DNA of 64,000 nucleotides from Alcaligenes ammonioxydans (GCF_019343455.1 NZ_CP049362.1:3348001-3412000), one strand, 5' to 3'. Shown: positions 22,856 through 32,635, counted from the stretch's first letter. Notes: generated by a model from the sequence alone, not told the origin. Program-made: numbers and translations.

Positions 22856-23611
22856 TTGTTCAAAGACTTGATTAAAGACCTCAACGACCAATCAATTGTA
22901 GAGCCCGACATCTTTTTGGACGTGCCCTTCGTTCCCAGCGACGATCGGGTTATCGACACCATGTTGCAACTGGCCCAGGCAGGACACAAAGACCTGCTGT
23001 ATGACCTGGGATGCGGGGATGGGCGCATTGTCATTGCCGCTGCCAAAAAATACCACTGTTCTGGCGTCGGCGTGGAGCTGGACCCTTTGCGGATTGCAGA
23101 CGCGATGGAGCAAGCCGGTCATGCAGGCGTGGAATACCTGGTGGATTTTATTGAAGAGGACCTGTTTACCGTTGACTTCAGCCAGGCCACCATCGTGACG
23201 CTTTACCTGATGGACACCATCAATGCCATCCTGCGCCCGCGCCTGTTGCAAGAACTACGCCCAGGCGCCCGCATTGTCTCTCATGCTTTTGACATGGGGG
23301 ACTGGAAAGCAGACGAAACCTTGCATGTCGGCGGCATCAAAATCTACAAATGGATTGTGCCCGCACAGGTGAGCGGAGAATGGGAATGGGAGGGGTTGGA
23401 CGGAACCGATTACCGTCTGAAGCTCAAACAGCGCTATCAAGATGTCAGCGGAAAAATCTGGATGAATGGCAAGCCAGCCCGATTGATCGACCTTCATCTG
23501 TGCGGTGATTGCCTGAATCTGAGCGTCCAGGCAGACGGCGCCTCGCCTATCATCATCTCTACGCTGTACTTTGGCCATCAGGAACTGCTATCGGTCGAAG
23601 AAGAAGGCTGA
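22856..23611 (+). CDS. SAM-dependent methyltransferase-fold protein
   Basis: A 251-aa protein with the SAM motif DLGCGDGRI at residues 50-58 and an acidic residue after the next strand (GVELDP). LYLMDTINAILRPRLLQELRPGARIVSH fits motifs post-II and III, and a C-terminal beta-rich extension spans about 165-251. This arrangement resembles small methyltransferases of the DOT1-like or protein-lysine type, but I cannot name the substrate. The start is a TTG at 22856 preceded by AAGGAT at good spacing; no ATG fits better. Confidence 0.7.
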   Translation: MFKDLIKDLNDQSIVEPDIFLDVPFVPSDDRVIDTMLQLAQAGHKDLLYDLGCGDGRIVIAAAKKYHCSGVGVELDPLRIADAMEQAGHAGVEYLVDFIEEDLFTVDFSQATIVTLYLMDTINAILRPRLLQELRPGARIVSHAFDMGDWKADETLHVGGIKIYKWIVPAQVSGEWEWEGLDGTDYRLKLKQRYQDVSGKIWMNGKPARLIDLHLCGDCLNLSVQADGASPIIISTLYFGHQELLSVEEEG

Positions 23612-23750
23612 CCTACCCGCCCCCCTACCCTGGCCACGTCCTGGCAGCGCTCACATCTTGTTGACAAAAGGAAACGTCTCTTAACGCCCAATTGTCTCTG
23701 CAATGCTAGGCTGATCTAACCCCTGTTTACCCAGCAAAGGAGTCAGCCTT

Positions 23751-24299
23751 ATGCGTTTTTCTTCTCTTAAATCCCGATGCGCAATGGCTCTGGCCACCGT
23801 GAGCGCTACCCTTGCTTTATCTGCCCCCTCACTTGCCGATGTCATCATTCCCATGAATCTGGCGACCGAGAGTGGTGCTGGCGAGCAGATTGGTCAGGTA
23901 AGCGTACGACAGACCGAACATGGGCTGGTTTTTACGCCAGAGCTAAAGAATCTTAAGCCGGGCGTGCACGGTTTCCACGTGCATGAGAACCCCAGCTGCG
24001 CTCCGAGCAACAAAGATGGCAAAGTCACGCCTGCTGGGGCGGCTGGCGGCCATCTGGACCCGGACAAGACCGGCAAGCATGGTTTCCCTTGGGGCAATGG
24101 CCACCTGGGTGACCTGCCCGCCCTGTATGTGCAGGCAGACGGCACCGCCAGCACACCGGTTCTGGCACCGCGCCTGAAGTCTCTGGATCAGATCAAAGGT
24201 CGATCGCTGATGATCCACGAAGGCGGTGACAACCACTCCGACCATCCTGCTCCCCTCGGTGGTGGCGCCGGACGCTTTGCTTGCGGAGTGATCAAGTAA
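23751..24299 (+). CDS. sodC: periplasmic Cu/Zn superoxide dismutase
   Basis: SodC dismutates superoxide in the periplasm. The 182-aa precursor has a signal peptide (residues 1-29, ending PSLA). Metal ligands are visible: His76 and His78 in HVH, His101, His110, His118, Asp121 and His156 in HEGGDN. The disulphide pair is Cys83 and Cys178, and the electrostatic-loop arginine is in [17 protein letters not shown] at about 10 nt upstream supports the ATG. A TTGACA lies at 23661-23666 upstream, without a clear -10. Confidence 0.95.
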   Translation: MRFSSLKSRCAMALATVSATLALSAPSLADVIIPMNLATESGAGEQIGQVSVRQTEHGLVFTPELKNLKPGVHGFHVHENPSCAPSNKDGKVTPAGAAGGHLDPDKTGKHGFPWGNGHLGDLPALYVQADGTASTPVLAPRLKSLDQIKGRSLMIHEGGDNHSDHPAPLGGGAGRFACGVIK

Positions 24300-24335
24300 C
24301 GGCCTTCATCCCTGTCACTTTTTCAAGGAGATACC

Positions 24336-24863
24336 ATGAACACCACGATTGAGTCTTCCTTTGAACAACTGCAAGAGATGATCAAGGACATTCGCTTTGC
24401 GATGTTCGTCACACATGCTGAAAACGGCCAGTTGCACGCCTGGCCCATGACAACCCAAAAGGCAAAAATGGGGTCGAATCAAGAAGACTACGAGCATGAC
24501 AAGCTCTGGTTCTTCATGTCGCGCAGCAGCGATCCAGTGGCCAACCTTCTGGCCAACCCACATGTGAATGTGAGCTATGCCGATCCCAAAAGTGATACCT
24601 ATGTATCGGTGTCCGGTATGGCTCGTCTGGTTGACTCCATGAACCAGAAAGAACGTTTCTGGAACACCATGACGGAAGCCTGGTTCAAAGAAGGAATTAC
24701 CGACCCAGACCTTGCCCTGATCTGCGTACACATTGACAGCGCAGAGTACTGGAGCGTGCGGGAGGGCAAGCTGGCCCAGGCTGGCAAAATGCTCAAAGCC
24801 ACCCTGATGGGTGAGCGCTTAACCGAGATGGGTGAACACGGTAAAGTCACCCCCCACCGCTAA
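24336..24863 (+). CDS. pyridoxamine 5'-phosphate oxidase-fold general stress protein
   Basis: A 175-aa protein of the PNPOx-like split-barrel family related to general stress protein 26. It shows the repeated pattern MFVTHAENGQLHAWPMTTQ, KLWFFMSRSSDPVANLLANPHVNVSYADP and TYVSVSGMARLV. Members bind flavins (FMN, FAD) or F420; the reaction here is unknown. AAGGAGATACC before the ATG is an excellent ribosome site. It follows sodC by 36 nt, so a shared stress-related transcript is likely but inferred. Confidence 0.85.
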   Translation: MNTTIESSFEQLQEMIKDIRFAMFVTHAENGQLHAWPMTTQKAKMGSNQEDYEHDKLWFFMSRSSDPVANLLANPHVNVSYADPKSDTYVSVSGMARLVDSMNQKERFWNTMTEAWFKEGITDPDLALICVHIDSAEYWSVREGKLAQAGKMLKATLMGERLTEMGEHGKVTPHR

Positions 24864-24900
24864 AGAGACGTCCCACCCGGCCAGCCTTAAGGCCAAAGCA

Positions 24901-24930
24901 CAAAGCCCGGTCATGCACCGGGCTTTGTTT
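24901..24930 (+). terminator. Rho-independent terminator after sodC-stress protein genes
   Basis: An 11-bp stem, CAAAGCCCGGT (24901-24911) with ACCGGGCTTTG (24917-24927), is followed by TTT. It ends the plus-strand pair. The remaining sequence to 25130 shows no gene. Confidence 0.8.
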
Positions 24931-25130
24931 GACAGACGTCTTAAGGACGCTGGTTCCTTGACTGTTTGAGGGGATGAAGTACCAGCCAAAAGGCTGATTG
25001 GGTGGATCAAAGGGGGGCGAGCTGCTTGCAGGAGTGGCTGGGCCGCAGCCTGTTGGGCTGCTGAGCAGATGCACAGGGTCGCACATTGGTTTACATGGAC
25101 TCGTTGGCAGTAGTGTCGATTTGCCCACTA

Positions 25131-26171
25131 TCAGGCCTGTTTGAGCCAACGGGCAAGACGAGTATATAAAGGCCCGGTCAGTACCAGTACGCACACCATC
25201 CGCGCCACCTGAAAGGACGTTACCATCGGCGCCCCCAGCTGAAGCACTTTGGCCGTAATCGCCATCTCGGCTATGCCCCCCGGGCTGACACCCAGCACCA
25301 GCGTGGGATAGGCAATGTCAGACAAACGATACAAGCCGTAAGCAAAACCGAATGCCAACGCCAGATTAATGAGGTTGCTGACAGCCGCTACCCCCAGGTA
25401 GCGAGGAGCACGTCGGAAAAAATCGGGGCCGAACTTATCGCCCAAGGCCCAGCCAATGCACAGTTGCCCCAGATTGGAAATCTGCACCGGCAAGCCCGAC
25501 AGAACAATGTCCTGATACGTCAGAACGGCCACCACCAGCAGGGGGCCCAGCACCCAGGGGTTGGGAAGACGCAGGATCTGAAAGATCAAGCCTGCCGCAC
25601 TGCTTAACACCACTAACAGAGCCAGTCCGGGCAGATTCAAAAAATCCGGTCGCAGCACGGCCCCGGCCTGCTCACCCGAAAACCCCAGGGCTTCGAACGC
25701 AAAGGGGATGATGAGCACCACCATCAACACCCGCAACCCATGCGCCGAAGCGACCAGATCTGGGCGTGCACCATAACGCTCGGCCAGCCCGGTCATCTCA
25801 CTGGCTCCGCCTACCGCGCTGGCAAACCAGGCGGTGCGCAAATCCGTACCCGCAAAACGGGTCAGCATGAAGGTCCCTATGCAGCACAAAAGCAAGGCAA
25901 ATACCATGCCCATCACAATAAACAGGGCATTGCTGCCAATCAGCTGCACCATGGATGGCGTGAAATACAAGCCCAACGAGGCCCCGATCACCCACTGTCC
26001 GGCATTGCGCGCCAATGGCAGACACACTGCCGGGCTGCCCGCCATCTTGGTGGCCGCGGTCAGAATCAAGGCACCCAACATCCAGGGCAAGGGCATGCTC
26101 AGATATGTCGCCCCCATCGCACCGACCAACGCCACCCCAAAGCCCAGGACAATTCGTATCCAGATCGCCAT
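25131..26171 (-). CDS. AbrB family membrane protein (putative transporter)
   Basis: A 346-aa integral membrane protein with about ten hydrophobic segments in two similar halves. Each half has a Gly-rich motif (MPLPWMLGAL near residue 27 and LPNPWVLGPLLV in the second half), the signature of the AbrB membrane-protein duplication family. Such proteins have often been mislabelled ammonia monooxygenase regulators; transport function is likely but substrates are unknown. It lies 89 nt downstream of tctA on the same strand, so it may belong to the tct transcript. An inverted repeat (26223-26241) lies in the gap. Confidence 0.8.
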   Translation of the reverse strand: MAIWIRIVLGFGVALVGAMGATYLSMPLPWMLGALILTAATKMAGSPAVCLPLARNAGQWVIGASLGLYFTPSMVQLIGSNALFIVMGMVFALLLCCIGTFMLTRFAGTDLRTAWFASAVGGASEMTGLAERYGARPDLVASAHGLRVLMVVLIIPFAFEALGFSGEQAGAVLRPDFLNLPGLALLVVLSSAAGLIFQILRLPNPWVLGPLLVVAVLTYQDIVLSGLPVQISNLGQLCIGWALGDKFGPDFFRRAPRYLGVAAVSNLINLALAFGFAYGLYRLSDIAYPTLVLGVSPGGIAEMAITAKVLQLGAPMVTSFQVARMVCVLVLTGPLYTRLARWLKQA

Positions 26172-26260
26172 AACCGAAACAACAAGGCCAGGCCGCAGCC
26201 TGGCACTTTCTCCTCATAAACGCCCCACCGCAGGGGTGGGGACTTCCTCATGGTGTTTTC

Positions 26261-27775
26261 TTATGCCCCTGCTCTGCGTGCAGCGATGCGACGCAGCAGG
26301 ATCGGACCCACACTAACCAAAAGTGCTGCGATCCACAAGGCGATCGATACCGGGCTCTCGAACAGAATGCCAAGCTGGCCGTCGGTAATGGACAAGGCCC
26401 GACGCAAATTCTGTTCCATCATATTGCCCAAGACCACACCCAGCACCATCGGCGCCATAGGCACATTCATTTTGCGCAGGAAATAACCCAGCACCCCAAT
26501 GCCAACCACCAGCAGTAGATCAAAAGTCGTGCCATTGATGGCATACACGCCGATATAACTGATGGCCAAAATGCCAGGCACCAGCAGGCGCGGTGGAATG
26601 GCCAGCATGGACGCAAAGACCCGAACCATGGGCACGTTCATCAGAAACAGCATGACGTTGGCGACCATCAAGGAAGCGATCAGGCCCCAGACTATCTGTG
26701 GCTGCGACTCAAACAGTACCGGCCCGGGCGTGATGTTATACAAGGTCAAGGCCCCCATCATGACCGCCGTCGTCCCCGAGCCGGGCACTCCCAAAGTCAG
26801 CATGGGAATAAAAGAACCCGTGGCGGCACTGTTGTTGGCCGCTTCCGGCGCAGCCAGACCTCGCATATCACCCTGACCAAACATGGCGTTAGGGTCCCTG
26901 CCTTCGATATATTTCTTCTCATTGGCGTAAGCCACCGCAGAGGCCACGCTTGCCCCGGCTCCGGGCAAAATGCCAATGAAAAATCCCATCAGGCCACCGC
27001 GCACCGTGCTCCACCAGGTCAGGCCCAGCTCTTTCAGATTAAAGAGCTTGCGCTTGCTTTTAGGCACTTCAATCGACACGCCACCCAGCAGGTTTTCCAG
27101 CATCTGCAGCATCTCGGCCACCGCAAACAAACCGATCACGACAACCACAAAATCTATGCCATCGGCCAGATTCGGGATATCGAAACTGTAGCGATACACC
27201 CCTGAGTTGGCATCCACGCCCACCGTGGAGATAAACAGCCCCAGCATGGCCGCCAGAATACCCTTGACCGGCTCATCACCCAACAGACTGGTCAGGGCGC
27301 AAAAAGCGAACACCATCAGCACAAAGTACTCGGCGGGGCCAAAGGCCACGGCCCAGCCAGCCAGCATCGGGGCCAGCAGCACGATGCCGCAAATAGCAAT
27401 TGTGGAGCCAATAAAGGAGGCAAATGCCGACAAGGACAAGGCCACACTGGCCATCCCTTTGCGAGCCAAAGGATAACCATCCAGGGTGGTCATGACCGCA
27501 GCCGCCTCACCGGGCACGTTGATCAGAATAGAGGTAATCCGCCCACCATACTCGGCCCCCACATAGACGGCCGCCAGCAGAATCAGGGCCGATTCGGGCG
27601 GCAATTTCATCGCAAAAGCAATGGGCACCAACATGGCCACGCCATTGATAGGCCCCAGGCCTGGCAAGACGCCGACAATGGTACCGATAAAGGCGCCGAT
27701 CGCCGCCACCAGCAGATTCTGCGCGGAAAAGGCGACGCCAAAACCGACACTCAAATATTCCAATATCGAGCTCAT
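26261..27775 (-). CDS. tctA: tripartite tricarboxylate transporter, large membrane subunit
   Basis: TctA is the large permease of a TctABC system that takes up di/tricarboxylates with ion coupling. The 504-aa protein has about eleven hydrophobic segments and the two family signatures GVLPGLGPINGVAML near residue 37 and GFFIGILPGAGASVASAVAY in the middle. The ATG at 27775 overlaps the tctB end by 4 nt; a frame two codons longer is possible. Upstream are tctB and tctC in transcription order, and the two-component genes lie further upstream. Confidence 0.93.
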   Translation of the reverse strand: MSSILEYLSVGFGVAFSAQNLLVAAIGAFIGTIVGVLPGLGPINGVAMLVPIAFAMKLPPESALILLAAVYVGAEYGGRITSILINVPGEAAAVMTTLDGYPLARKGMASVALSLSAFASFIGSTIAICGIVLLAPMLAGWAVAFGPAEYFVLMVFAFCALTSLLGDEPVKGILAAMLGLFISTVGVDANSGVYRYSFDIPNLADGIDFVVVVIGLFAVAEMLQMLENLLGGVSIEVPKSKRKLFNLKELGLTWWSTVRGGLMGFFIGILPGAGASVASAVAYANEKKYIEGRDPNAMFGQGDMRGLAAPEAANNSAATGSFIPMLTLGVPGSGTTAVMMGALTLYNITPGPVLFESQPQIVWGLIASLMVANVMLFLMNVPMVRVFASMLAIPPRLLVPGILAISYIGVYAINGTTFDLLLVVGIGVLGYFLRKMNVPMAPMVLGVVLGNMMEQNLRRALSITDGQLGILFESPVSIALWIAALLVSVGPILLRRIAARRAGA

Positions 27776-28215
27776 AACCACGCTCCCAGAATGCCATGTG
27801 GCAGGACCACGTCCAGGCCCAGGTCAAACAAGACGAACAGCCCCCCTCCCATCGCCAGCCCCCCGATCAGGGCCTGCTTCCAGGAGCCGCCAAACAAACG
27901 CCCCACCAAGGTGGCCATCATCGTGGTGGCGACAATAAAGCCCAACCACTGAAACAGCCAGGCATAGGCAGCCAGATAGGCCACCATCATCAAAATGCGC
28001 CCGTTCGCGCCGGGCGGATTGGCGGCAACTTGCCCACCGCCCTTGAGAATCAGGCGCAATCCGCACAGGGCGATGATCAGGGCCAGCAACAACGGAAAGG
28101 CCTTGGGCCCAACGGGTTCGTACGAAAAGGGGGGCTCTAGGTCATAGCCAAAAGCGGTGATGAGGGCGGCAAACACCAGCGCGCCCACGCCAAGCACGCG
28201 ATCATTTAGCGTCAT
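27772..28215 (-). CDS. tctB: tripartite tricarboxylate transporter, small membrane subunit
   Basis: TctB is the small membrane partner of TctA. The 147-aa protein has four hydrophobic segments and the GPKAFPLLLALIIALCGLRLIL pattern after the first helix, typical of the family. It overlaps tctA by 4 nt, implying coupled translation, and starts 86 nt after tctC. Confidence 0.88.
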   Translation of the reverse strand: MTLNDRVLGVGALVFAALITAFGYDLEPPFSYEPVGPKAFPLLLALIIALCGLRLILKGGGQVAANPPGANGRILMMVAYLAAYAWLFQWLGFIVATTMMATLVGRLFGGSWKQALIGGLAMGGGLFVLFDLGLDVVLPHGILGAWL

Positions 28216-28301
28216 GATGGAATTCTCCGGATTTTCCCGCCGGAAGCGGCGGGGCAGACAGTGGGCTCCCGACGCGCAGCGGCCGGGAGCGCCGTAAAGA
28301 C

Positions 28302-29294
28302 TTACTTCTTGATCAAACCAAACGAGTCCGCCAATTCGCGGTACTGAACCACCTGTTGCTTGACGTAGGTATCCAGTTCCTGGCCACTCATATTGAACGG
28401 AAACAGGCCTTGTTGAGTCTGCAGACGCGCAAACTCCGGGGTTTTCATGAGCTTGTCAAAAGCTTGAACCCACCATTGATATTGCTCGTCAGAAACCTTG
28501 GGGCCGACGTAAAAGCCACGGATAATCGGCCATTCGATATCAAAGCCCTGCTCTTTGGCGGTAGGGATGCTGGCCATCGCGCCGTCAAGCCGCTTGTCAT
28601 TGAACACCGCCAGGACCCGGATGGGCGCGCCGCCCTCCAGCATGGTGTGAGCCTCGGCCGCATCGCCCATGTAAGCCTGAATATGGCCGCCACGCAACGC
28701 TGTCATGGCCTCACCGCCGCCCTCAAAAGCGACAAAGCGCATTTTGCGGAAATCCACATTGGCTGCTCGCGCCGTCAGCGCGGCTTTCATCCAGTCCTGC
28801 CCACCGACCGAGCCACCTGCACCCAGCACAATCTTGCTGGGGTCGGCCTTGAACGCCTCCATCAGCGCCTTCAGATCCTGGTAGGGCGAGTCGTCACGCA
28901 CAATGGCCACCCCGTAATCACTGCCAATCGATGCCAGCCAGCGCACATCGTCTACGGAATACTTGCCAAATTTGCCCTGCGCCAGATTCAGCAAGGAGCC
29001 TCCCGAAAACGCCGCGATTGCATTGCCGTCACCCGGGCGCTGCGCAACGATGTGGTTATAGGCCACCGCCCCTACGCCACCAGGCATGTAAACGGTACGC
29101 ATGGGGTTGTCCAGCAGCTTGGTTTCCAGAAAACCATTCACAGCTACACGACAGGTCAAATCAAACCCGCCGCCCGGCTGAGCAGGCGCGATGCACTCGG
29201 GTTTAGGTGGTTGCTGGGCGCTCACACCGCTCAAGCTGCTCAGGCCCAAAAGGCTGCCTGCCAGCAGCACCCGTAGTTTCATGTGGATAGTCAT
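28302..29294 (-). CDS. tctC: tripartite tricarboxylate transporter periplasmic binding protein (Bug family)
   Basis: TctC-like proteins capture carboxylates in the periplasm for TctAB. The 330-aa precursor has a signal peptide (about 1-26, GVSA end) and the family segment AQPGGGFDLTCRVAVNGF. Further marks are YMPGGVGAVAYNHI, KIVLGAGGSVGGQDW and AHTMLEGGAPIRVLA. GGAGG eight nt upstream supports the ATG at 29294. Being first of tctCBA and next to tctDE, it fits the citrate-type system, but the ligand is unproven; Bug proteins are very diverse in betaproteobacteria. Confidence 0.92.
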   Translation of the reverse strand: MTIHMKLRVLLAGSLLGLSSLSGVSAQQPPKPECIAPAQPGGGFDLTCRVAVNGFLETKLLDNPMRTVYMPGGVGAVAYNHIVAQRPGDGNAIAAFSGGSLLNLAQGKFGKYSVDDVRWLASIGSDYGVAIVRDDSPYQDLKALMEAFKADPSKIVLGAGGSVGGQDWMKAALTARAANVDFRKMRFVAFEGGGEAMTALRGGHIQAYMGDAAEAHTMLEGGAPIRVLAVFNDKRLDGAMASIPTAKEQGFDIEWPIIRGFYVGPKVSDEQYQWWVQAFDKLMKTPEFARLQTQQGLFPFNMSGQELDTYVKQQVVQYRELADSFGLIKK

Positions 29295-29418
29295 TGAATC
29301 GCCTCCAAGAGGATCGTCGTCGTTGTAATGGTTGCGACCTTACCGGAGCGAAGCTTTCGCCTACCTTTCAGTTCTGCCAAAAAACGATATTTTCAAGGGT
29401 ATACCCTGAATCAGAGGT

Positions 29419-30825
29419 TCAAGAGTCCAGGGCATTGAACTCCAGGCGCACGATCAGACCACGCTGGCCCGGCCCTGGCTGAAGGCTCATCCGGGCATCG
29501 TGAATCTGGGCAATCGCCTGCACGATGGCCAGCCCCAACCCCGACCCTTGCAAAGCCTTGCCCGCCTCGCCACGACGAAAGCGATGCCCCGCCTTGGCCA
29601 TATCATCGGCACTCATGCCCGGCCCATCATCCTCGACCTGTATACGGCACACGTTTCCCTCTTGCTGTACCGACACGGTGATGCGAGCACCTTTTGGACA
29701 ATACTTGATCGCGTTGCTGACCATATTGCTGAGGGCCTGCTGCACCAGCCACGCCTCGCCTGCTACCCGCACCGGTCGGGAAGGCGCTTCCAGCCCCAGG
29801 TCCTGACGGCGCGACCGCGCCAGACTCCATAACTCATCGACCACCTGTGCCGCCTGCTGACACAGATCCACGGTTCCCAATGCAGCCCGAACCCGTAGTT
29901 GATCCGCCGCATCCCGCACTCGTGATAAGGCCACCATCTGATGCGTCATCTGCGCCGTATTGTTCAAACGCTGCTGGATGGCATCGAGCACCTCTTTCAT
30001 CTCTGCGGTCTTGGCCAGCGACAAGGCAAAATCCACCTGGGTCAACAAGACCGCCAAAGGCGTTTTCAACTGATGAGAGGCATCATCCAGAAACTGCTGC
30101 TGCTCTCGCGACTTGCGGGCATAACGCTCCATATGCAGGTTGATGGTCTGCACCAAGGGCCGTACCTCGCGCGGCAGACTGACGTCACTGATCGGCTCCA
30201 GATTGTCGGGAGAGCGGTTCCTGACCTCGGCGCTGAGCTTGCGCAAAGGACGCAAGGCCAGCAAGGTGCCGACCAGAATGAGCACAATAAACAGGCTCAA
30301 CACGGCCAGATCCTGAATCAGATTCTGAAAAATCACATTGCGAATGAAGGCATCGCGCTCACTGAGATTCTCACCGGCCTGTATCAAAACCCGACTGTGC
30401 TGATAGGTCTGCAGTCGCCCGTCCGACTCCAGTGCGACCGCCGCGATTCGCAAGGGTTCGCCCAAATACTGGGCATCATAAAAAACCGGCTGATTACTCT
30501 GTAATCGCTTGGCGGGCAACGGCATGCCCGTAAACCCAATCTCCGACAGCCCATCTTCGGTGGCGATCCGAAAATACACCTGGCTGCTGATGGTGTACTC
30601 CATGTACTCCATCATGTAGTAGGACTGCTCCATCGCCAAGCCGCCACTGATGGTGGTCACATTGGCCGCCATGGACTTGAGCGCCCCGGCCAGAGCCCGA
30701 TCAAAGGCCGCGTTCACCTGATCCTTGAGCATCATGCTGGACACGAACAAGGACACGCCCGATGTCAGCAATGCCACGGGGATCAACATGCACAGCAAAG
30801 TACGACGCAAGCTGCTCAGGGCCAT
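29419..30825 (-). CDS. tctE: sensor histidine kinase, TctE-like
   Basis: A 468-aa membrane kinase. It has an N-terminal helix (about 10-32), a periplasmic domain of about 130 residues of the two-component sensor N-terminal type, a second helix (about 172-191) and a linker. The H-box DDASHQLKTPL has the phospho-acceptor His251, and N, G1 and G2 boxes follow (NMVSNAIKY, VEDDGPGM, GSGLGLAI). It is transcribed after tctD and probably senses the substrate carboxylate to switch on tctCBA. Confidence 0.9.
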   Translation of the reverse strand: MALSSLRRTLLCMLIPVALLTSGVSLFVSSMMLKDQVNAAFDRALAGALKSMAANVTTISGGLAMEQSYYMMEYMEYTISSQVYFRIATEDGLSEIGFTGMPLPAKRLQSNQPVFYDAQYLGEPLRIAAVALESDGRLQTYQHSRVLIQAGENLSERDAFIRNVIFQNLIQDLAVLSLFIVLILVGTLLALRPLRKLSAEVRNRSPDNLEPISDVSLPREVRPLVQTINLHMERYARKSREQQQFLDDASHQLKTPLAVLLTQVDFALSLAKTAEMKEVLDAIQQRLNNTAQMTHQMVALSRVRDAADQLRVRAALGTVDLCQQAAQVVDELWSLARSRRQDLGLEAPSRPVRVAGEAWLVQQALSNMVSNAIKYCPKGARITVSVQQEGNVCRIQVEDDGPGMSADDMAKAGHRFRRGEAGKALQGSGLGLAIVQAIAQIHDARMSLQPGPGQRGLIVRLEFNALDS

Positions 30826-30849
30826 GGTCGCTCCCGACAGAAAGCCACG

Positions 30850-31533
30850 TTAGGGCTCCTCATCCGTGACAGGCTCCAGGCAATAACCGACCCCGCGCAA
30901 GGTCACGATATGCACATCCGAGTCCTGCAGTTTCTTGCGCAGACGGTGCACCAACACTTCGATAGCCTCGATATTGATTTCATCCTCATCCTTGTCGTTG
31001 AGCCGGTCCAAAATGAACTGCTTATTGACTGGCTCTCCGCTGCGCTGCACCAGAATGCGCAACACCTCCGCCTCACGCGGCGACACGGACAAAAGAGCGC
31101 CATCCAGCGTGAAGCGCTGTGTGGACAGGTCGTAGGCCAGGCTCGCACAGGCCATACGGGGCTTTTCCTTGCCGCGGCTGCGGCGTATGAGCGCATTGAC
31201 GCGTGCCATCAGTTCTTCAATCCGGAAAGGCTTGGGCAAAAAATCATCTGCCCCACACTCGAGCGCCCCCACGCGTTCCTGAAGCGAGTCGCGCGCGGTC
31301 AAAATCAGGACGGGCGTGCGGTTGTCCTCGGAGCGCAGGCGCGCCAGCAAAGCACGACCATCCATGCCCGGCAACCCCAGGTCCAGTACCAGGGCATCAA
31401 ATTCCTCGATCCGCAAGCGGTGATAGGCCACCATTCCGTCGTTGGACCATTCAACCGTAAATCCTTTCTTTTGCAAGCTGCGCGTCAGCCACAAGGCCAA
31501 ATCAGGCTCGTCTTCGATCAGTAAAATACGCAT
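30850..31533 (-). CDS. tctD: response regulator, OmpR family, TctD-like
   Basis: A 227-aa regulator with a receiver domain (acidic pocket Glu7, Asp8, phospho-acceptor Asp51, later TARDS and the Lys in LPKPF) and a C-terminal winged helix (about 125-220). It forms a two-gene operon with the sensor kinase (24 nt gap) next to tctCBA, the usual target of TctDE. Confidence 0.9.
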   Translation of the reverse strand: MRILLIEDEPDLALWLTRSLQKKGFTVEWSNDGMVAYHRLRIEEFDALVLDLGLPGMDGRALLARLRSEDNRTPVLILTARDSLQERVGALECGADDFLPKPFRIEELMARVNALIRRSRGKEKPRMACASLAYDLSTQRFTLDGALLSVSPREAEVLRILVQRSGEPVNKQFILDRLNDKDEDEINIEAIEVLVHRLRKKLQDSDVHIVTLRGVGYCLEPVTDEEP

Positions 31534-31599
31534 GGCGGAAAGTAAAAAACAAAACAGGACAGCAACAATAATAAGCCGCCAAAGGGCACGGCCCGCGTT

Positions 31600-32532
31600 T
31601 CAATGATCCGCCGGCTCGGTCAACTCCAGCACAAAACGACGCAGCCACCGGCTTTCCTCATCGTGCTCCTTGTTGATATCCCAGATCATGGACACTACAA
31701 ACGAGGGCACACGCAGTGGCACTGGCGAGACAGCCAGACGGCTATTGCATTCCACGAAGGAGCGGGCGGCATAGTCCGGCATGGTCAACACCAAAGGACT
31801 GCCGACAATCGCATTGATCGCCCCCGAAAAGTGGGTAAATGAGGCCTTGACCTTGCGCTGCAGGCGCTCGGCATCAAACAGTTCATCTACAAAACCACGC
31901 AGCCCGTCAAAAGACACCCGGCCGTGATGAGCATGAAGGTACTCCTGCTTGCTGATGGGACTGGAGAACTGCACCGAATGGCGATCATAAATGCAGATAT
32001 AAGAAGCCGAAAACAGGACCTGTGATTTGTGCATGGTGCTCAGGAACTTGGGACTGGAGCAGATGGCCAGATCCGCCCCGTGCTCCTGCATGCTTTGCGG
32101 CCACAAATAGCTGTTGGTCTGATAGAAGGAAAAACTGATGGTCCAGCCTTGCTCGTTGGCCGTGCGGATCATGCGTTTGGCCAGCATATTCTCCAGATCA
32201 TCCGATAAGGCAATGCGAAACACCCGACTGGAACGAGTGGGGTCGAAGTCCTGATCGGAGGTCAGCAGCGTCGAAATGCTTTTCAGGGCTTCGGATATCT
32301 GCGGAGCAATCTCCAAGGCGCGATGCGTGGGAGTCATGCCATGCGAGCCCCGCGTGAACAACTCGTCATTAAAGACCACCCGCAACTTGCGCAAGGACGC
32401 GCTGACCGCTCCCTGGGTCAGAAACAAGGCATTGGCGGCCTTGGTGACGCTGCGCTCATTCATCAAACACTGAAACACCAGCAACAGGTTCAAATCCATG
32501 CGCCTGATATTAGCGATATTAATCGAAGCCAT
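31600..32532 (-). CDS. LysR family transcriptional regulator
   Basis: A 310-aa regulator. The N-terminal winged helix-turn-helix (about residues 12-70, RMDLNLLLVFQCLMNERSVT then AANALFLTQGAVSASLRKLR) is typical of LysR proteins. The effector-binding domain follows and has the NodD/LeuO-like look (TPTHRALEIAPQI). It is divergent from the MHS transporter and nitrilase genes, which are its likely targets. Confidence 0.9.
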   Translation of the reverse strand: MASINIANIRRMDLNLLLVFQCLMNERSVTKAANALFLTQGAVSASLRKLRVVFNDELFTRGSHGMTPTHRALEIAPQISEALKSISTLLTSDQDFDPTRSSRVFRIALSDDLENMLAKRMIRTANEQGWTISFSFYQTNSYLWPQSMQEHGADLAICSSPKFLSTMHKSQVLFSASYICIYDRHSVQFSSPISKQEYLHAHHGRVSFDGLRGFVDELFDAERLQRKVKASFTHFSGAINAIVGSPLVLTMPDYAARSFVECNSRLAVSPVPLRVPSFVVSMIWDINKEHDEESRWLRRFVLELTEPADH

Positions 32533-32536
32533 TTTT

Positions 32537-32575
32537 CTAATTAGTTTGAATAATTATTTGGCTTGATTAGACTAA
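32537..32575. promoter_or_regulatory. Candidate LysR-type operator in divergent promoter
   Basis: In the 103-nt AT-rich spacer two nested inverted repeats share edges: CTAAT (32537-32541) with ATTAG (32566-32570) and TTAGT (32541-32545) with ACTAA (32571-32575). Position directly between the LysR gene and its divergent transporter is typical of LysR autoregulatory sites. There is no experimental support. Confidence 0.4.
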
Positions 32576-32635
32576 AAATCAGCCACAACCACAATAAGGG
32601 CCAGGTACATACCTGCCCCACTCGAGGAGATTGTT

